Below are positions 43,620 to 52,152 of a stretch of 64,000 nucleotides of DNA, in pieces. The stretch is from NCBI RefSeq assembly GCF_001427635.1, contig NZ_LMHA01000001.1, positions 1,267,501-1,331,500 on the forward strand, in the 5' to 3' direction. Below the pieces are notes generated by a model that was not told the origin of the DNA, ran no database searches, and saw only the letters and a list, made by a program, of their open reading frames with translations. The first letter of the stretch is position 1. Each line of letters opens with the position of its first letter. The stretch is from Pseudoxanthomonas sp. Root65. Lineage in GTDB: Bacteria > Pseudomonadota > Gammaproteobacteria > Xanthomonadales > Xanthomonadaceae. Made by a program: the position numbers and the translations under genes.

Positions 43620-44504
43620 ATGAACGAGCCGCGCCGCGTCGAGCACCAGCAGACCGACAAGGGCTACGTGCCGGTCTACACGACCGCGATCGTCGACCAG
43701 CCGGCGGATTACCCGGCCGACGACCATGCCACCTGGGGGGCGCTGTACGAACGCCAGCGCGCGCTGCTGGTGGGTCGCGCCTGCGACGAGTTCCTGCGGG
43801 CGCAGGACGCCATGGGCATGACGCCGGACCGCATCCCGCGCTTCGATGCGCTGAACGAGGTGCTGCGCGCCACCACGGGCTGGACGCTGGTGGGCGTGGA
43901 AGGCCTGCTGCCGGAGCTGGAGTTCTTCGACCATCTGGCCAACCGCCGCTTTCCGGTGACCTGGTGGATCCGCCGCCCCGACCAGATCGACTACATCGCC
44001 GAACCGGACCTGTTCCACGACCTGTTCGGCCACGTGCCGCTGCTGATGAATCCGGTGTTCGCCGACTACATGGAGGCCTACGGCAAGGGCGGAGTGAAGG
44101 CGCACGGCATCGGCCCCGAGGCGTTGCAGCACCTGACCCGTCTGTACTGGTACACGGTGGAGTTCGGCCTGATCGATACGCCCGACGGCCTGCGCATCTA
44201 CGGCGCCGGCATCGTGTCCTCCAAAGGCGAATCGCTGTACTCGCTGGAATCGGACGCACCCAACCGCGTCGGCTTCGACCTGGAGCGGATCATGCGCACG
44301 CGCTACCGCATCGATACCTTCCAGAAGACCTACTTCGTCATCGACAGCTTCGAGCAGTTGATGAACGCCACCGCGCCGGACTTCACGCCCATCTATGCGC
44401 GCCTGGAAAGCCAGGACGCGATTCCCGCCGGCAACGTGCTCCAGGGCGACACGGTCTACACCCGCGGCACCGGCGAGGGCTGGGCCGAGGGCGGCGACGT
44501 CTGA
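43620..44504 (+). CDS. phhA: Phenylalanine-4-hydroxylase
   Basis: 294 residues, the normal length for the bacterial enzyme. It converts phenylalanine to tyrosine with O2 and a pterin cofactor in the first step of phenylalanine breakdown. Iron ligands are visible: His133 and His138 in LFHDLFGHVPLL and Glu181 in YWYTVEFGL. The start at 43620 follows GGGGGAA 6 bases upstream. The pterin-recycling gene phhB is not adjacent. Probably regulated by the divergent Lrp-type protein. Confidence 0.93.
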   Translation: MNEPRRVEHQQTDKGYVPVYTTAIVDQPADYPADDHATWGALYERQRALLVGRACDEFLRAQDAMGMTPDRIPRFDALNEVLRATTGWTLVGVEGLLPELEFFDHLANRRFPVTWWIRRPDQIDYIAEPDLFHDLFGHVPLLMNPVFADYMEAYGKGGVKAHGIGPEALQHLTRLYWYTVEFGLIDTPDGLRIYGAGIVSSKGESLYSLESDAPNRVGFDLERIMRTRYRIDTFQKTYFVIDSFEQLMNATAPDFTPIYARLESQDAIPAGNVLQGDTVYTRGTGEGWAEGGDV

Positions 44505-44517
44505 CGGGTGTGCCATC

Positions 44518-44632
44518 GTAGAGCGGAGCTTGCTCCGCTGCTTCTGCCCGCTGCCTCGAGCGTGATCGATTCCGGAAGGGATTCACCCTCATGGCCCGGG
44601 ATGGAAGCGCAGCCGAGCAGGCTCGGCTCTAC
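44518..44632. repeat. GTAGAGC inverted-repeat element between phhA and azurin
   Basis: Left arm GTAGAGCGGAGCTTGCTCCG at 44518 and the inverse of its variant, GCAGCCGAGCAGGCTCGGCT plus CTAC, ending at 44632. Each arm also folds on itself. It is a second repeat family, distinct from the TGTGGGAGC one, and ends 32 bases before the azurin start. Confidence 0.65.
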
Positions 44633-44663
44633 AATCCGCCGTCCCTCCTTCGCACGTCCTGCC

Positions 44664-45116
44664 ATGCCCCGAGCGCTTTCGTTTTTCGCCCTGCTGGCGT
44701 TCTCGTTCGTGACTGTCCCGGCTCTCGCCCGCAACTGCGTGGTGACGATCGAGGCGACGGACATGATGACCTTCGACCTGAAGACCATCCGCGTGCCCGG
44801 CGACTGTGCTCAACTGCGGGTGGTGCTGAAGCACACGGGTCGCATGCCGGCGCAAGCGATGGGGCACAACTGGGTGCTGACAGAGACGCGCCACCACCGC
44901 GAGGTCGGGCTGGCCGGTGGGCGAATGACGCTGGCCGACGCTTACGTGCCGCGCAACGGTGTGCGCGTGCTGGCCCATACGCCGGTGATCGGCGGCGGGC
45001 AGACGACCGAGGTGGTGTTGCCGATGTCGCGCCTGCGCAAGGGCGGCGACTACACCTTCTTCTGCTCGTTCCCCGGCCACTGGAACATGATGAAGGGCAA
45101 GCTCATCGTCGAGTGA
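44664..45116 (+). CDS. Azurin (periplasmic blue copper protein)
   Basis: 150 residues with a signal peptide (SFFALLAFSFVTVPALA, cut near residue 21). The mature protein starts RNCVVTIEATDMMTFDLKTI, as in azurins. Copper ligands are all visible: His in QAMGHNWVLT, then Cys, His and Met in TFFCSFPGHWNMMKGKLIV. Azurin carries electrons between cytochromes and terminal reductases or oxidases in the periplasm. The start at 44664 is fixed by the signal peptide. The promoter must lie in or next to the repeat element upstream. Confidence 0.9.
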   Translation: MPRALSFFALLAFSFVTVPALARNCVVTIEATDMMTFDLKTIRVPGDCAQLRVVLKHTGRMPAQAMGHNWVLTETRHHREVGLAGGRMTLADAYVPRNGVRVLAHTPVIGGGQTTEVVLPMSRLRKGGDYTFFCSFPGHWNMMKGKLIVE

Positions 45117-45266
45117 ACGGAGCATGTTGATGGTCTCCGTCAACGCTTCGCCGGTTTCTGCCCAGCGGCGCGCGCCTCTCGCGGTCGCGGTCACGTGCCT
45201 CCGGTAGCATGTCGGCATGCGCCAGGCCTGCATCGCGCGCACCCTGTTCACAGCCGACGGCACGCC

Positions 45267-47882
45267 ATGAATACCGACTACCGCACCCCGCTCCCGGGCA
45301 CGACGCTCGACTACTACGACGCGCGCGCCGCCGTCGATGCCCTGCAGGCCGGCGCCTGGGCCACGCTGTCGTACACGGCGCGCGTGCATGCCGAGAACAT
45401 CGTGCGCCGCGCCGATCCCGCGCGCCGCGACGACTATCTGCGCCAGCTCATCGAGTGCCGCCGCGACCTGGATTTCCCGTGGTTCCCGGTGCGTGTGGTC
45501 TGCCACGACATCCTCGGGCAGACGGCGCTGGTGGACCTGGCTGGCCTGCGCGACGCGATCGCCGACATGGGCGGCGATCCGGCGCAGGTGAATCCGGTGG
45601 TGCCGGTGCAGCTGATCGTCGACCACTCGCTGGCGGTGGAGTGCGGCGGCTACGATCCGGATGCGTTTGCGAAGAACCGCGCCATCGAGGACCGTCGCAA
45701 CGAGGACCGCTTCCATTTCATCGACTGGACCAAGCAGGCGTTCAAGAACGTCGACGTGATTCCGCCGGGCAACGGGATCATGCACCAGATCAACTTGGAG
45801 AAGATGTCGCCGGTCGTCTACGTGCAGGACGGCGTGGCCTTCCCCGACACCTGCGTCGGCACCGACAGCCACACGCCGCATGTCGACGCGCTGGGCGTCA
45901 TCGCCGTCGGCGTGGGCGGCCTGGAAGCGGAGAACGTGATGCTTGGCCGCGCCTCGTGGATGCGCACGCCGGACATCGTGGGCGTCGAACTCAGCGGCCG
46001 ACCGCAGCCCGGCATCACCGCGACCGACGTGGTGCTGGCGCTGACCGAATTCCTGCGCCAGTCGAAGGTGGTCGGTGCCTATCTCGAATTCCGTGGCGAA
46101 GGCGCAGCGGCACTGACCATCGGCGACCGCGCGACCATCTCGAACATGGCGCCGGAGTACGGCGCGACCGCCGCGATGTTCTTCATCGACGACAACACGC
46201 TGGACTACCTGCGCCTGACCGGTCGCAGCGACGAACAGGTCGCGCTGGTCGAAACCTATGCGAAGACCGCCGGTCTGTGGGCCGACGACCTGACGACCGC
46301 GCAGTACGAACGCACCCTGCACTTCGACCTGTCCACCGTCGTGCGCAACATGGCCGGCCCGTCCAACCCGCACAAGCGTCTGCCGACCAGCGCACTGGCC
46401 GAACGCGGCATCGCCGACGAGACCAAACTGGCCTCGGGTCGGGTGGAAGAAGCGCAGGGCCTGATGCCGGACGGCGCGGTGATCATCGCTGCGATCACCT
46501 CGTGCACCAATACCAGCAATCCTCGCAACGTCATCGCCGCCGCGCTGCTGGCGCGCAACGCCAATACGAAGGGCCTGGTGCGCAAGCCGTGGGTGAAGAG
46601 CTCGCTCGCACCGGGCTCCAAGGCCGTGCAGCTGTACCTCGAAGAGTCGGGCCTGCTGCCCGAGCTGGAGACGCTGGGCTTCGGCATCGTCGCGTTCGCG
46701 TGCACCACCTGCAACGGCATGAGCGGCGCGCTGGATCCGAAGATCCAGCAGGAAATCATCGACCGCGACCTGTACGCCACCGCCGTGCTGTCGGGCAACC
46801 GCAACTTCGACGGCCGCATCCACCCGTATGCAAAGCAGGCGTTCCTTGCGTCGCCGCCGCTGGTGATCGCCTACGCCATCGCCGGCACCGTGCGTTTCGA
46901 CATCGAGAAGGATGCACTGGGCTTCGATGCCGATGGCAACGCGATCACGCTGAAGGACCTCTGGCCGAGCGACGAGGAGATCGACGCCGTGGTCAAGGCC
47001 AGCGTCAAGCCGGAGCAGTACCGCGCCGTCTACAACCCCATGTTCAACGTCCGCGTCGAACATGGCGGGAAGGTCGAGCCGCTGTACGCATGGCGTCCGC
47101 AGAGCACCTACATCCGCCGTCCGCCGTATTGGGAAGGCGCGCTGGCCGGTGAACGCACGCTGCGCGGCATGCGGCCGCTGGCGGTGCTGGGCGACAACAT
47201 CACCACTGACCATCTGTCGCCGTCCAACGCGATCCTCGCGTCCAGCGCGGCCGGCGAGTATCTGGCGAAGATGGGCCTGCCGGAAGAGGACTTCAATTCC
47301 TACGCCACGCACCGCGGCGACCATCTGACCGCGCAGCGTGCGACCTTCGCGAATCCGCAGCTCGTCAACGAGATGGCGGTGATCGACGGCGAGGTCAAGA
47401 AAGGCTCGCTGGCGCGCATCGAACCTGACGGGCAGGTGGTGCGCATGTGGGAAGCCATCGAGACGTACATGGAGCGCAAGCAGCCGCTGGTGATCATCGC
47501 CGGCGCCGACTACGGTCAGGGCAGCTCGCGCGACTGGGCGGCGAAGGGCGTGCGGCTGGCCGGCGTGGAAGCGATCGTCGCCGAGGGCTTCGAGCGCATC
47601 CACCGCACCAACCTGATCGGCATGGGCGTGCTGCCGCTGGAGTTCAAGGCTGGCGAGACGCGCAAGACCTACGGGATCGACGGCACCGAGACCGTCGATG
47701 TGGTCGGCGAGCGCAGGCCACGCGCCGAGCTGACGGTGGTGATCCACCGCGCCAACGGCGAGACCGTGCAGGTGCCGGTGACCTGCCGGCTGGACTCGGA
47801 CGAGGAAGTGTCGATCTACGAGGCGGGCGGCGTCCTGCAGCGGTTCGCGCAGGATTTCCTCGACGCGTCGAAAGCGGCCTGA
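45267..47882 (+). CDS. acnD: Fe/S-dependent 2-methylcitrate/2-methylisocitrate dehydratase AcnD
   Basis: 871 residues, aconitase superfamily. Cluster cysteines are in AAITSCTNTSNP near 412 and in FACTTCNGMSGA near 477 (two). The substrate-binding swivel domain has DYGQGSSRDWAAKGVRLAGV near 749. The opening TDYRTPLPGTTLDYYDARAA and the presence of prpF downstream mark it as AcnD of the methylcitrate cycle (propionyl-CoA disposal) rather than AcnA. prpB and prpC are not in the window. ATG at 45267 chosen for the family N-terminus. Confidence 0.88.
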   Translation: MNTDYRTPLPGTTLDYYDARAAVDALQAGAWATLSYTARVHAENIVRRADPARRDDYLRQLIECRRDLDFPWFPVRVVCHDILGQTALVDLAGLRDAIADMGGDPAQVNPVVPVQLIVDHSLAVECGGYDPDAFAKNRAIEDRRNEDRFHFIDWTKQAFKNVDVIPPGNGIMHQINLEKMSPVVYVQDGVAFPDTCVGTDSHTPHVDALGVIAVGVGGLEAENVMLGRASWMRTPDIVGVELSGRPQPGITATDVVLALTEFLRQSKVVGAYLEFRGEGAAALTIGDRATISNMAPEYGATAAMFFIDDNTLDYLRLTGRSDEQVALVETYAKTAGLWADDLTTAQYERTLHFDLSTVVRNMAGPSNPHKRLPTSALAERGIADETKLASGRVEEAQGLMPDGAVIIAAITSCTNTSNPRNVIAAALLARNANTKGLVRKPWVKSSLAPGSKAVQLYLEESGLLPELETLGFGIVAFACTTCNGMSGALDPKIQQEIIDRDLYATAVLSGNRNFDGRIHPYAKQAFLASPPLVIAYAIAGTVRFDIEKDALGFDADGNAITLKDLWPSDEEIDAVVKASVKPEQYRAVYNPMFNVRVEHGGKVEPLYAWRPQSTYIRRPPYWEGALAGERTLRGMRPLAVLGDNITTDHLSPSNAILASSAAGEYLAKMGLPEEDFNSYATHRGDHLTAQRATFANPQLVNEMAVIDGEVKKGSLARIEPDGQVVRMWEAIETYMERKQPLVIIAGADYGQGSSRDWAAKGVRLAGVEAIVAEGFERIHRTNLIGMGVLPLEFKAGETRKTYGIDGTETVDVVGERRPRAELTVVIHRANGETVQVPVTCRLDSDEEVSIYEAGGVLQRFAQDFLDASKAA

Positions 47883-47924
47883 CCCGTTCGTCGTACCGGT
47901 ACATCCACGAACAGGAGTCCGATC

Positions 47925-48386
47925 ATGTCCGAGAACGCCCCAGGTACCGTCCGCCTGCATCGCGTGCTGCGCGCGCCCCCGTCGCGCGTCTACCGCGCCT
48001 TCCTCGACCCGGACGCGATGGTGAAGTGGCTGCCGCCGCACGGCTTCACCGGCAAGGTCCATTCGATGGACGCCCGCGTGGGCGGCGGCTACACCATGTC
48101 GTTCACCAACTTCGGCACCGGTTCCAGCCACTCCTTCGGCGGCACCTACGTGGAGCTGGTGGAGAACGAACTGCTGCGCTACACCGATCAGTTCGACAAC
48201 CCCGGCCTGCCGGGCCAGATGCAGGTCACGGTCACGCTGACGCAGAGCGTCGTCGGCACCGAGCTTAACGTCATGCAGGAAGGTATCCCCGCCGCCATCC
48301 CGGTCGACTTCTGCTACCAGGGCTGGCAAGAGTCGCTGGAGCTGCTGGCGAAGCTGGTGGAGCCGGAGATTCCTGACGGGACTTGA
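47925..48386 (+). CDS. SRPBCC/AHSA1-like protein
   Basis: 153 residues with the START/AHSA1 hydrophobic-cavity fold: VRLHRVLRAPPSRVYRAFLD at the N-terminus, AMVKWLPPHGFTGKVHSMDA near 32, GSSHSFGGTYVELVENELLR near 66 and the closing helix CYQGWQESLELLAKLVEPEI. Function unknown; such proteins bind small hydrophobic ligands. Start at 47925 with ACAGGAG 8 bases upstream. It sits between acnD and prpF, 42 bases after acnD, so probably in the same transcript. Confidence 0.8.
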   Translation: MSENAPGTVRLHRVLRAPPSRVYRAFLDPDAMVKWLPPHGFTGKVHSMDARVGGGYTMSFTNFGTGSSHSFGGTYVELVENELLRYTDQFDNPGLPGQMQVTVTLTQSVVGTELNVMQEGIPAAIPVDFCYQGWQESLELLAKLVEPEIPDGT

Positions 48387-48396
48387 TCCTTCTCCC

Positions 48397-48981
48397 ATGA
48401 AGAAACCTGCACAACCGCGCCTTTTCCTCGCGTCTCTTCCGTCACTAGCGTGGCGGAAGCATGCACTTGCTAAGCTCGACCAGCTCGGTGTCACTGACAA
48501 GTTGGGCAGCAGGCTGTTCCGTCCCGGAAACTGGCATCAATCTCTCTCGGAAAGGTTTTTCGATCCGACGCAGGACGAGTGCGACGCGCTTCTTAGAGTG
48601 GGTGATCAGCTCTCGGCACATGCATGCACGCTGGATTTCAATCGAGTGGAAGGTCCGGATCTCGCAGTAGGCAGGAAACATTGCACGTTGCGGGCTTTCG
48701 GGACGCCCAAGGGTTTCTCTCGTCTGTTACTGCAGGTGAAGAATCAGCTGGTCTCTAACGACTTAGGTCAGATTGCGACCGGGGTGACACCCCACATCAC
48801 CTTGAGTTACAACGCCGATCGCTCCTTTTCCAACACGCTCGTTGATCCCACTATCCCGTGGACGATTGATGAGTTATGCCTCGTGATAGGCGGCGGCGAT
48901 CCCTACGGTTACGAAGTCATCGGGCGCTGGCCATTACTGCCAGAACTTGATCCGCCGGTTACGCAACCACTGCTGTTTTGA
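48397..48981 (+). CDS. 2H phosphoesterase (2'-5' RNA ligase-like) protein
   Basis: 194 residues. It resembles the LigT/2H family. The first motif appears as NWHQSLSE near residue 46 (H-x-S instead of H-x-T) and the second as TPHITLSYN near 131 (H-x-T). The opening RLFLASLPS and the spacing fit. Members hydrolyse or ligate 2',3'-cyclic or 2'-5' phosphodiester RNA ends. The gene begins 10 bases after the SRPBCC gene and splits the acnD-prpF pair. Its DNA is clearly less GC-rich than both flanks, so it was probably acquired. Confidence 0.65.
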   Translation: MKKPAQPRLFLASLPSLAWRKHALAKLDQLGVTDKLGSRLFRPGNWHQSLSERFFDPTQDECDALLRVGDQLSAHACTLDFNRVEGPDLAVGRKHCTLRAFGTPKGFSRLLLQVKNQLVSNDLGQIATGVTPHITLSYNADRSFSNTLVDPTIPWTIDELCLVIGGGDPYGYEVIGRWPLLPELDPPVTQPLLF

Positions 48982-49014
48982 TCAGCCATCCTAAGCAGAG
49001 AACGGAAGATTCCT

Positions 49015-50208
49015 ATGTCGTCCAAGTCCCAGATCCGCATCCCCGCCACCTACCTGCGCGGCGGCACGTCGAAAGGCGTGTTCTTCCGCCTGCAGGACCT
49101 GCCCGAACGCGCGCAGGTGCCGGGACCGGCGCGCGATGCGCTGCTGTGCCGCGTGATCGGTTCACCCGATCCCTATGGCAAACACACCGACGGCATGGGC
49201 GGGGCGACATCGAGCACCAGCAAGGTGGTCATCATCTCGGCCAGCTCGCAGCCCGGGCATGACGTGGATTATCTGTACGGGCAGGTGCCGATCGACCAGG
49301 CCTTCATCGACTGGAGCGGCAACTGCGGCAACCTGTCGTCGGCGGTGGGCCCGTTCGCGATCGCCAACGGCTTCATCGACGCGGCGCGCATTCCCGACAA
49401 CGGCGTGGTGACCGTCCGCATTTGGCAGGCCAACATCCGCAAGACCATCGTCGCCCATGTCCCGGTGACGAACCGGGAAGTGCAGGAAACCGGCGACTTC
49501 GAGCTGGACGGCGTGACCTTCCCCGCCGCGGAAGTGCAGCTGGAATTCATCGATCCGGCAGACGAGGGCGATGGCGACGGCGGTGGCGCGATGTTCCCGA
49601 CCGGAAACCTTGTCGACGATCTTCACGTGCCCGGCGTGGGCGTGTTCAAGGCCACGATGATCAATGCCGGCGTACCGGTGGTGTTCGTCGAGGCGGCGGC
49701 GCTGGGCTACGACGGCACTGAGCTGCAGGGCGCGATCAACGAGGACAAAGCGGCGCTGGAGAAGCTCGACGCGATCCGCGCGCAGGGTGCGGTCCGCATG
49801 GGCTTGGTCGCCGATGTCGCGGCCGCGGCCAAGCGTCCGCTGACGCCGAAGGTTGCCTTCGTCGCACCGCCGAAGGACTACGTGTCGTCGAGCGGCAAGC
49901 CCGTGCACGCGGCGGACATCGATCTGCTGGCGCGCGCGATGTCGATGGGCAAGCTGCACCACGCGATGATGGGTACGGCCTCGGTGGCCATCGCGACCGC
50001 CGCCGCCGTGCCGGGCACCGTGGTCAATGCCGCGGCCGGTGGCGGCACGCGCGAGGTGCTGGTGTTCGGGCATCCCTCCGGCACGCTGCGCGTCGGTGCC
50101 GACGTCAAGCAGGTGGACGGCACCTGGGTGGTGACCAAGGCGGTGATGAGCCGCAGCGCGCGCGTGTTGATGGAAGGCACCGTGCGCGTGCCGGGCGACG
50201 CGTTCTGA
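49015..50208 (+). CDS. prpF: AcnD-accessory protein PrpF
   Basis: 397 residues. PrpF is an isomerase-fold protein (trans- to cis-aconitate type) needed for AcnD-dependent methylcitrate cycling. Recognisable blocks are PATYLRGGTSKGVFFRLQDL at the N-terminus, DGMGGATSSTSKVVIISASS near 60, DWSGNCGNLSSAVGPFAIAN near 99 (with the Cys of the active-site region) and MSMGKLHHAMMGTASVAIAT near 308. Its placement after acnD supports both names. Start at 49015 follows CGGAAG. Confidence 0.92.
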   Translation: MSSKSQIRIPATYLRGGTSKGVFFRLQDLPERAQVPGPARDALLCRVIGSPDPYGKHTDGMGGATSSTSKVVIISASSQPGHDVDYLYGQVPIDQAFIDWSGNCGNLSSAVGPFAIANGFIDAARIPDNGVVTVRIWQANIRKTIVAHVPVTNREVQETGDFELDGVTFPAAEVQLEFIDPADEGDGDGGGAMFPTGNLVDDLHVPGVGVFKATMINAGVPVVFVEAAALGYDGTELQGAINEDKAALEKLDAIRAQGAVRMGLVADVAAAAKRPLTPKVAFVAPPKDYVSSSGKPVHAADIDLLARAMSMGKLHHAMMGTASVAIATAAAVPGTVVNAAAGGGTREVLVFGHPSGTLRVGADVKQVDGTWVVTKAVMSRSARVLMEGTVRVPGDAF

Positions 50209-50289
50209 CGACATCCAGCTGACCTGCCGGAAGTCACCACTTGCGGCGAAGCCATTGCCTCGGCGCGGGGCAGGCGACAGCATGGGCGC

Positions 50290-51396
50290 ATGTGGACCGC
50301 CCTGACCCGACTTCGCGAACCCATGACGCTCGCCGGCGTGTTCACGCTCGCGGCCGTTGCCTTGGGACTGCGCTTCATGCCGGACGACGTGCTGCCGCTC
50401 GCGGTGGCGGCGTGGGCGGGTTATGCCGCCGCATTCCTGTTCCTGGCCACCGGGCCGGAGGCATGGCGCCCCGCCAAGCTGGCATCGCTGTGCGTGATGG
50501 CGCTGCTGGCGCTGTCGCTGGCCGCGCTGACGCCGCGCATCGGCACGGCCCAGGTGCTGCTGGTCATCTGGGTTGCGTGCGCCGTGAACCTGCTGGGGCC
50601 GCGCTGGGTGATCGGCGCGACGCTGGTGTTGAACCTGGCGTTCTACCTGCTCATGGCGCAGAACGATTTCGGTGCGCCGCTGACGGTGACACTGATCAAC
50701 ATGGGTTTCCAGGCGCTCGCCGGGCTGTGCGTGCATTATGCGCGCCGTGCGGAGGATTCCCGGGATGCACTCGCCCGCGTCAACGCGGACCTGCTGGCCA
50801 CGCGCGCCCTGCTGGCCGACAGCGCGCGCGATGCCGAGCGACTGCGCGTGGCGCGCGAACTGCACGACGTGGCCGGCCACAAGCTCACTGCGATGAAACT
50901 CAACCTGCGCGCGCTGGCCAGCGACCCCGTGTTCGCCGCGCGCGACGAGGTCCGCGTGGCCCAGCAACTGTCCACCGAACTGCTGGACGACATCCGCAAC
51001 GTGGTGCAGGCCCTGCGCGATGCGCGCGGGCTGGACCTGCAGACGGCGATCCGCGCGTTGGCAGCGCCGTTGCCGCGCCCCGCGCTGGCGTTGAACATCC
51101 AGGAAGGCGTGAAGGTCGATGACCCCGCCGTTGCCGAAACGCTGTTGCGCATCGTGCAGGAGTGCCTGACGAACGCGGCACGCCATGCCGGTGCGCAGAC
51201 GCTGACCGTGTCATTGAAGAAGGAGAACGCAGGCATGCACCTGCAGATCGAAGACGATGGCCGCATGAAAGGCTGCATGCGCGAAGGCAATGGCGTGTCG
51301 GGCATCCGCGAACGCGTTGCTGGGCTGGGTGGTGAGCTGCAGTTCGGCAGCAGCGCGAGCGGCGGCCTGCGCCTGGACGTGAGGCTGCCCGTATGA
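50290..51396 (+). CDS. Sensor histidine kinase (NarL/DesK type)
   Basis: 368 residues. Five hydrophobic segments (about 13-32, 36-54, 65-83, 87-120 and 131-150) form a membrane sensor with little periplasmic sequence. A HisKA_3 domain follows, with phospho-accepting His192 in VARELHDVAGHKLTAMKLNL, then an ATPase domain with N-box VQECLTNAARHAGAQ near 291 and G-box GNGVSGIRERVAGLGG near 335. Multi-membrane kinases of this build often sense the membrane itself or a lipid cue; the signal here is unknown. Its stop overlaps the regulator gene by 4 bases (ATGA). Confidence 0.88.
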   Translation: MWTALTRLREPMTLAGVFTLAAVALGLRFMPDDVLPLAVAAWAGYAAAFLFLATGPEAWRPAKLASLCVMALLALSLAALTPRIGTAQVLLVIWVACAVNLLGPRWVIGATLVLNLAFYLLMAQNDFGAPLTVTLINMGFQALAGLCVHYARRAEDSRDALARVNADLLATRALLADSARDAERLRVARELHDVAGHKLTAMKLNLRALASDPVFAARDEVRVAQQLSTELLDDIRNVVQALRDARGLDLQTAIRALAAPLPRPALALNIQEGVKVDDPAVAETLLRIVQECLTNAARHAGAQTLTVSLKKENAGMHLQIEDDGRMKGCMREGNGVSGIRERVAGLGGELQFGSSASGGLRLDVRLPV

Positions 51397-52022
51397 GCGT
51401 GCGCGTCGCCCTGGCGGACGACCAGGCGCTGGTGCGCGCCGGCCTGCGCGCGCTGCTGAAGGCGCAACAGGTGGAGGTGGTGTTCGAAGCCGATGACGGC
51501 GCCGACCTGCTGGCAAAGCTGGCATCGCAACCGGTGGACGTGGTGCTCAGCGACATCCGCATGCCCGGCGTGGACGGCATCGATGCCCTGATCACGCTGC
51601 GCGAACGCGGCGACCGCACGCCGGTGCTGCTGCTCACCACCTTCGACGACAGCGACCTGCTGCTCCGGGCCACCGAAGCGGGTGCGCAGGGCTTCCTGCT
51701 GAAGGACGCCGCGCCGGAAGACCTGCACGACGCCATCCGGCGCGTGGCCGCCGGCGACACGCTGCTGCAGCCGGTCAGCACCGATCCGGTCCGCGCGCGC
51801 TACCGCTTCCACGACGAGGCCGCGCCCACCGACACCTTCAGCGAGCGCGAGGTTGCGATCCTGCGCCTGCTCGCCGGCGGTTACTCGAACAAGGAAATCG
51901 CCCGCACGCTGTTCCTCGCCGAAGGCACGGTGAAGAACTACGTCTCCACCATCCTCGACAAGCTCGGCACCCGCGACCGCACCCGCGCCGTGCTGAAGGC
52001 GATCACGCTGCGGATCATCTGA
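51393..52022 (+). CDS. NarL/FixJ-type response regulator
   Basis: 209 residues. The receiver domain has the acidic pocket ADDQALVRAG (Asp9, Asp10) and phosphorylation site Asp54 in VLSDIRMPGVDG. A LuxR-type helix-turn-helix follows (TFSEREVAILRLLAGGYSNK and FLAEGTVKNYVSTILDKL). It is the cognate partner of the upstream kinase, with a 4-base overlap. Likely role: transcriptional response to a membrane or envelope signal. The target genes are not evident in this window. Confidence 0.9.
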   Translation: MSVRVALADDQALVRAGLRALLKAQQVEVVFEADDGADLLAKLASQPVDVVLSDIRMPGVDGIDALITLRERGDRTPVLLLTTFDDSDLLLRATEAGAQGFLLKDAAPEDLHDAIRRVAAGDTLLQPVSTDPVRARYRFHDEAAPTDTFSEREVAILRLLAGGYSNKEIARTLFLAEGTVKNYVSTILDKLGTRDRTRAVLKAITLRII

Positions 52023-52066
52023 GGGCGCCGGCTTCGGGGTGCCTGCTGTGGGTTCTTGATGCCTCC

Positions 52067-52134
52067 TGTGGGAGCGACGTCGGTCGCGATGCTTTTCCAG
52101 CGGATGGCTGATCGCGACTGACGTCGCTCCCACA
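52067..52134. repeat. TGTGGGAGCGACGT inverted-repeat element, copy 5
   Basis: Arms TGTGGGAGCGACGTCGGTCG and CGACTGACGTCGCTCCCACA between the convergent response-regulator and DUF4010 genes. A stray half copy of the arm start (TGTGGG) lies at 52047. Confidence 0.85.
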
Positions 52135-52152
52135 CCCACCATCACCCGCACC

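Noticed and set aside
44589..48500. 1300-codon minus-strand frame opposite azurin, acnD and the SRPBCC gene
   Set aside because: Antisense to several certain genes, with no domain or ribosome site.
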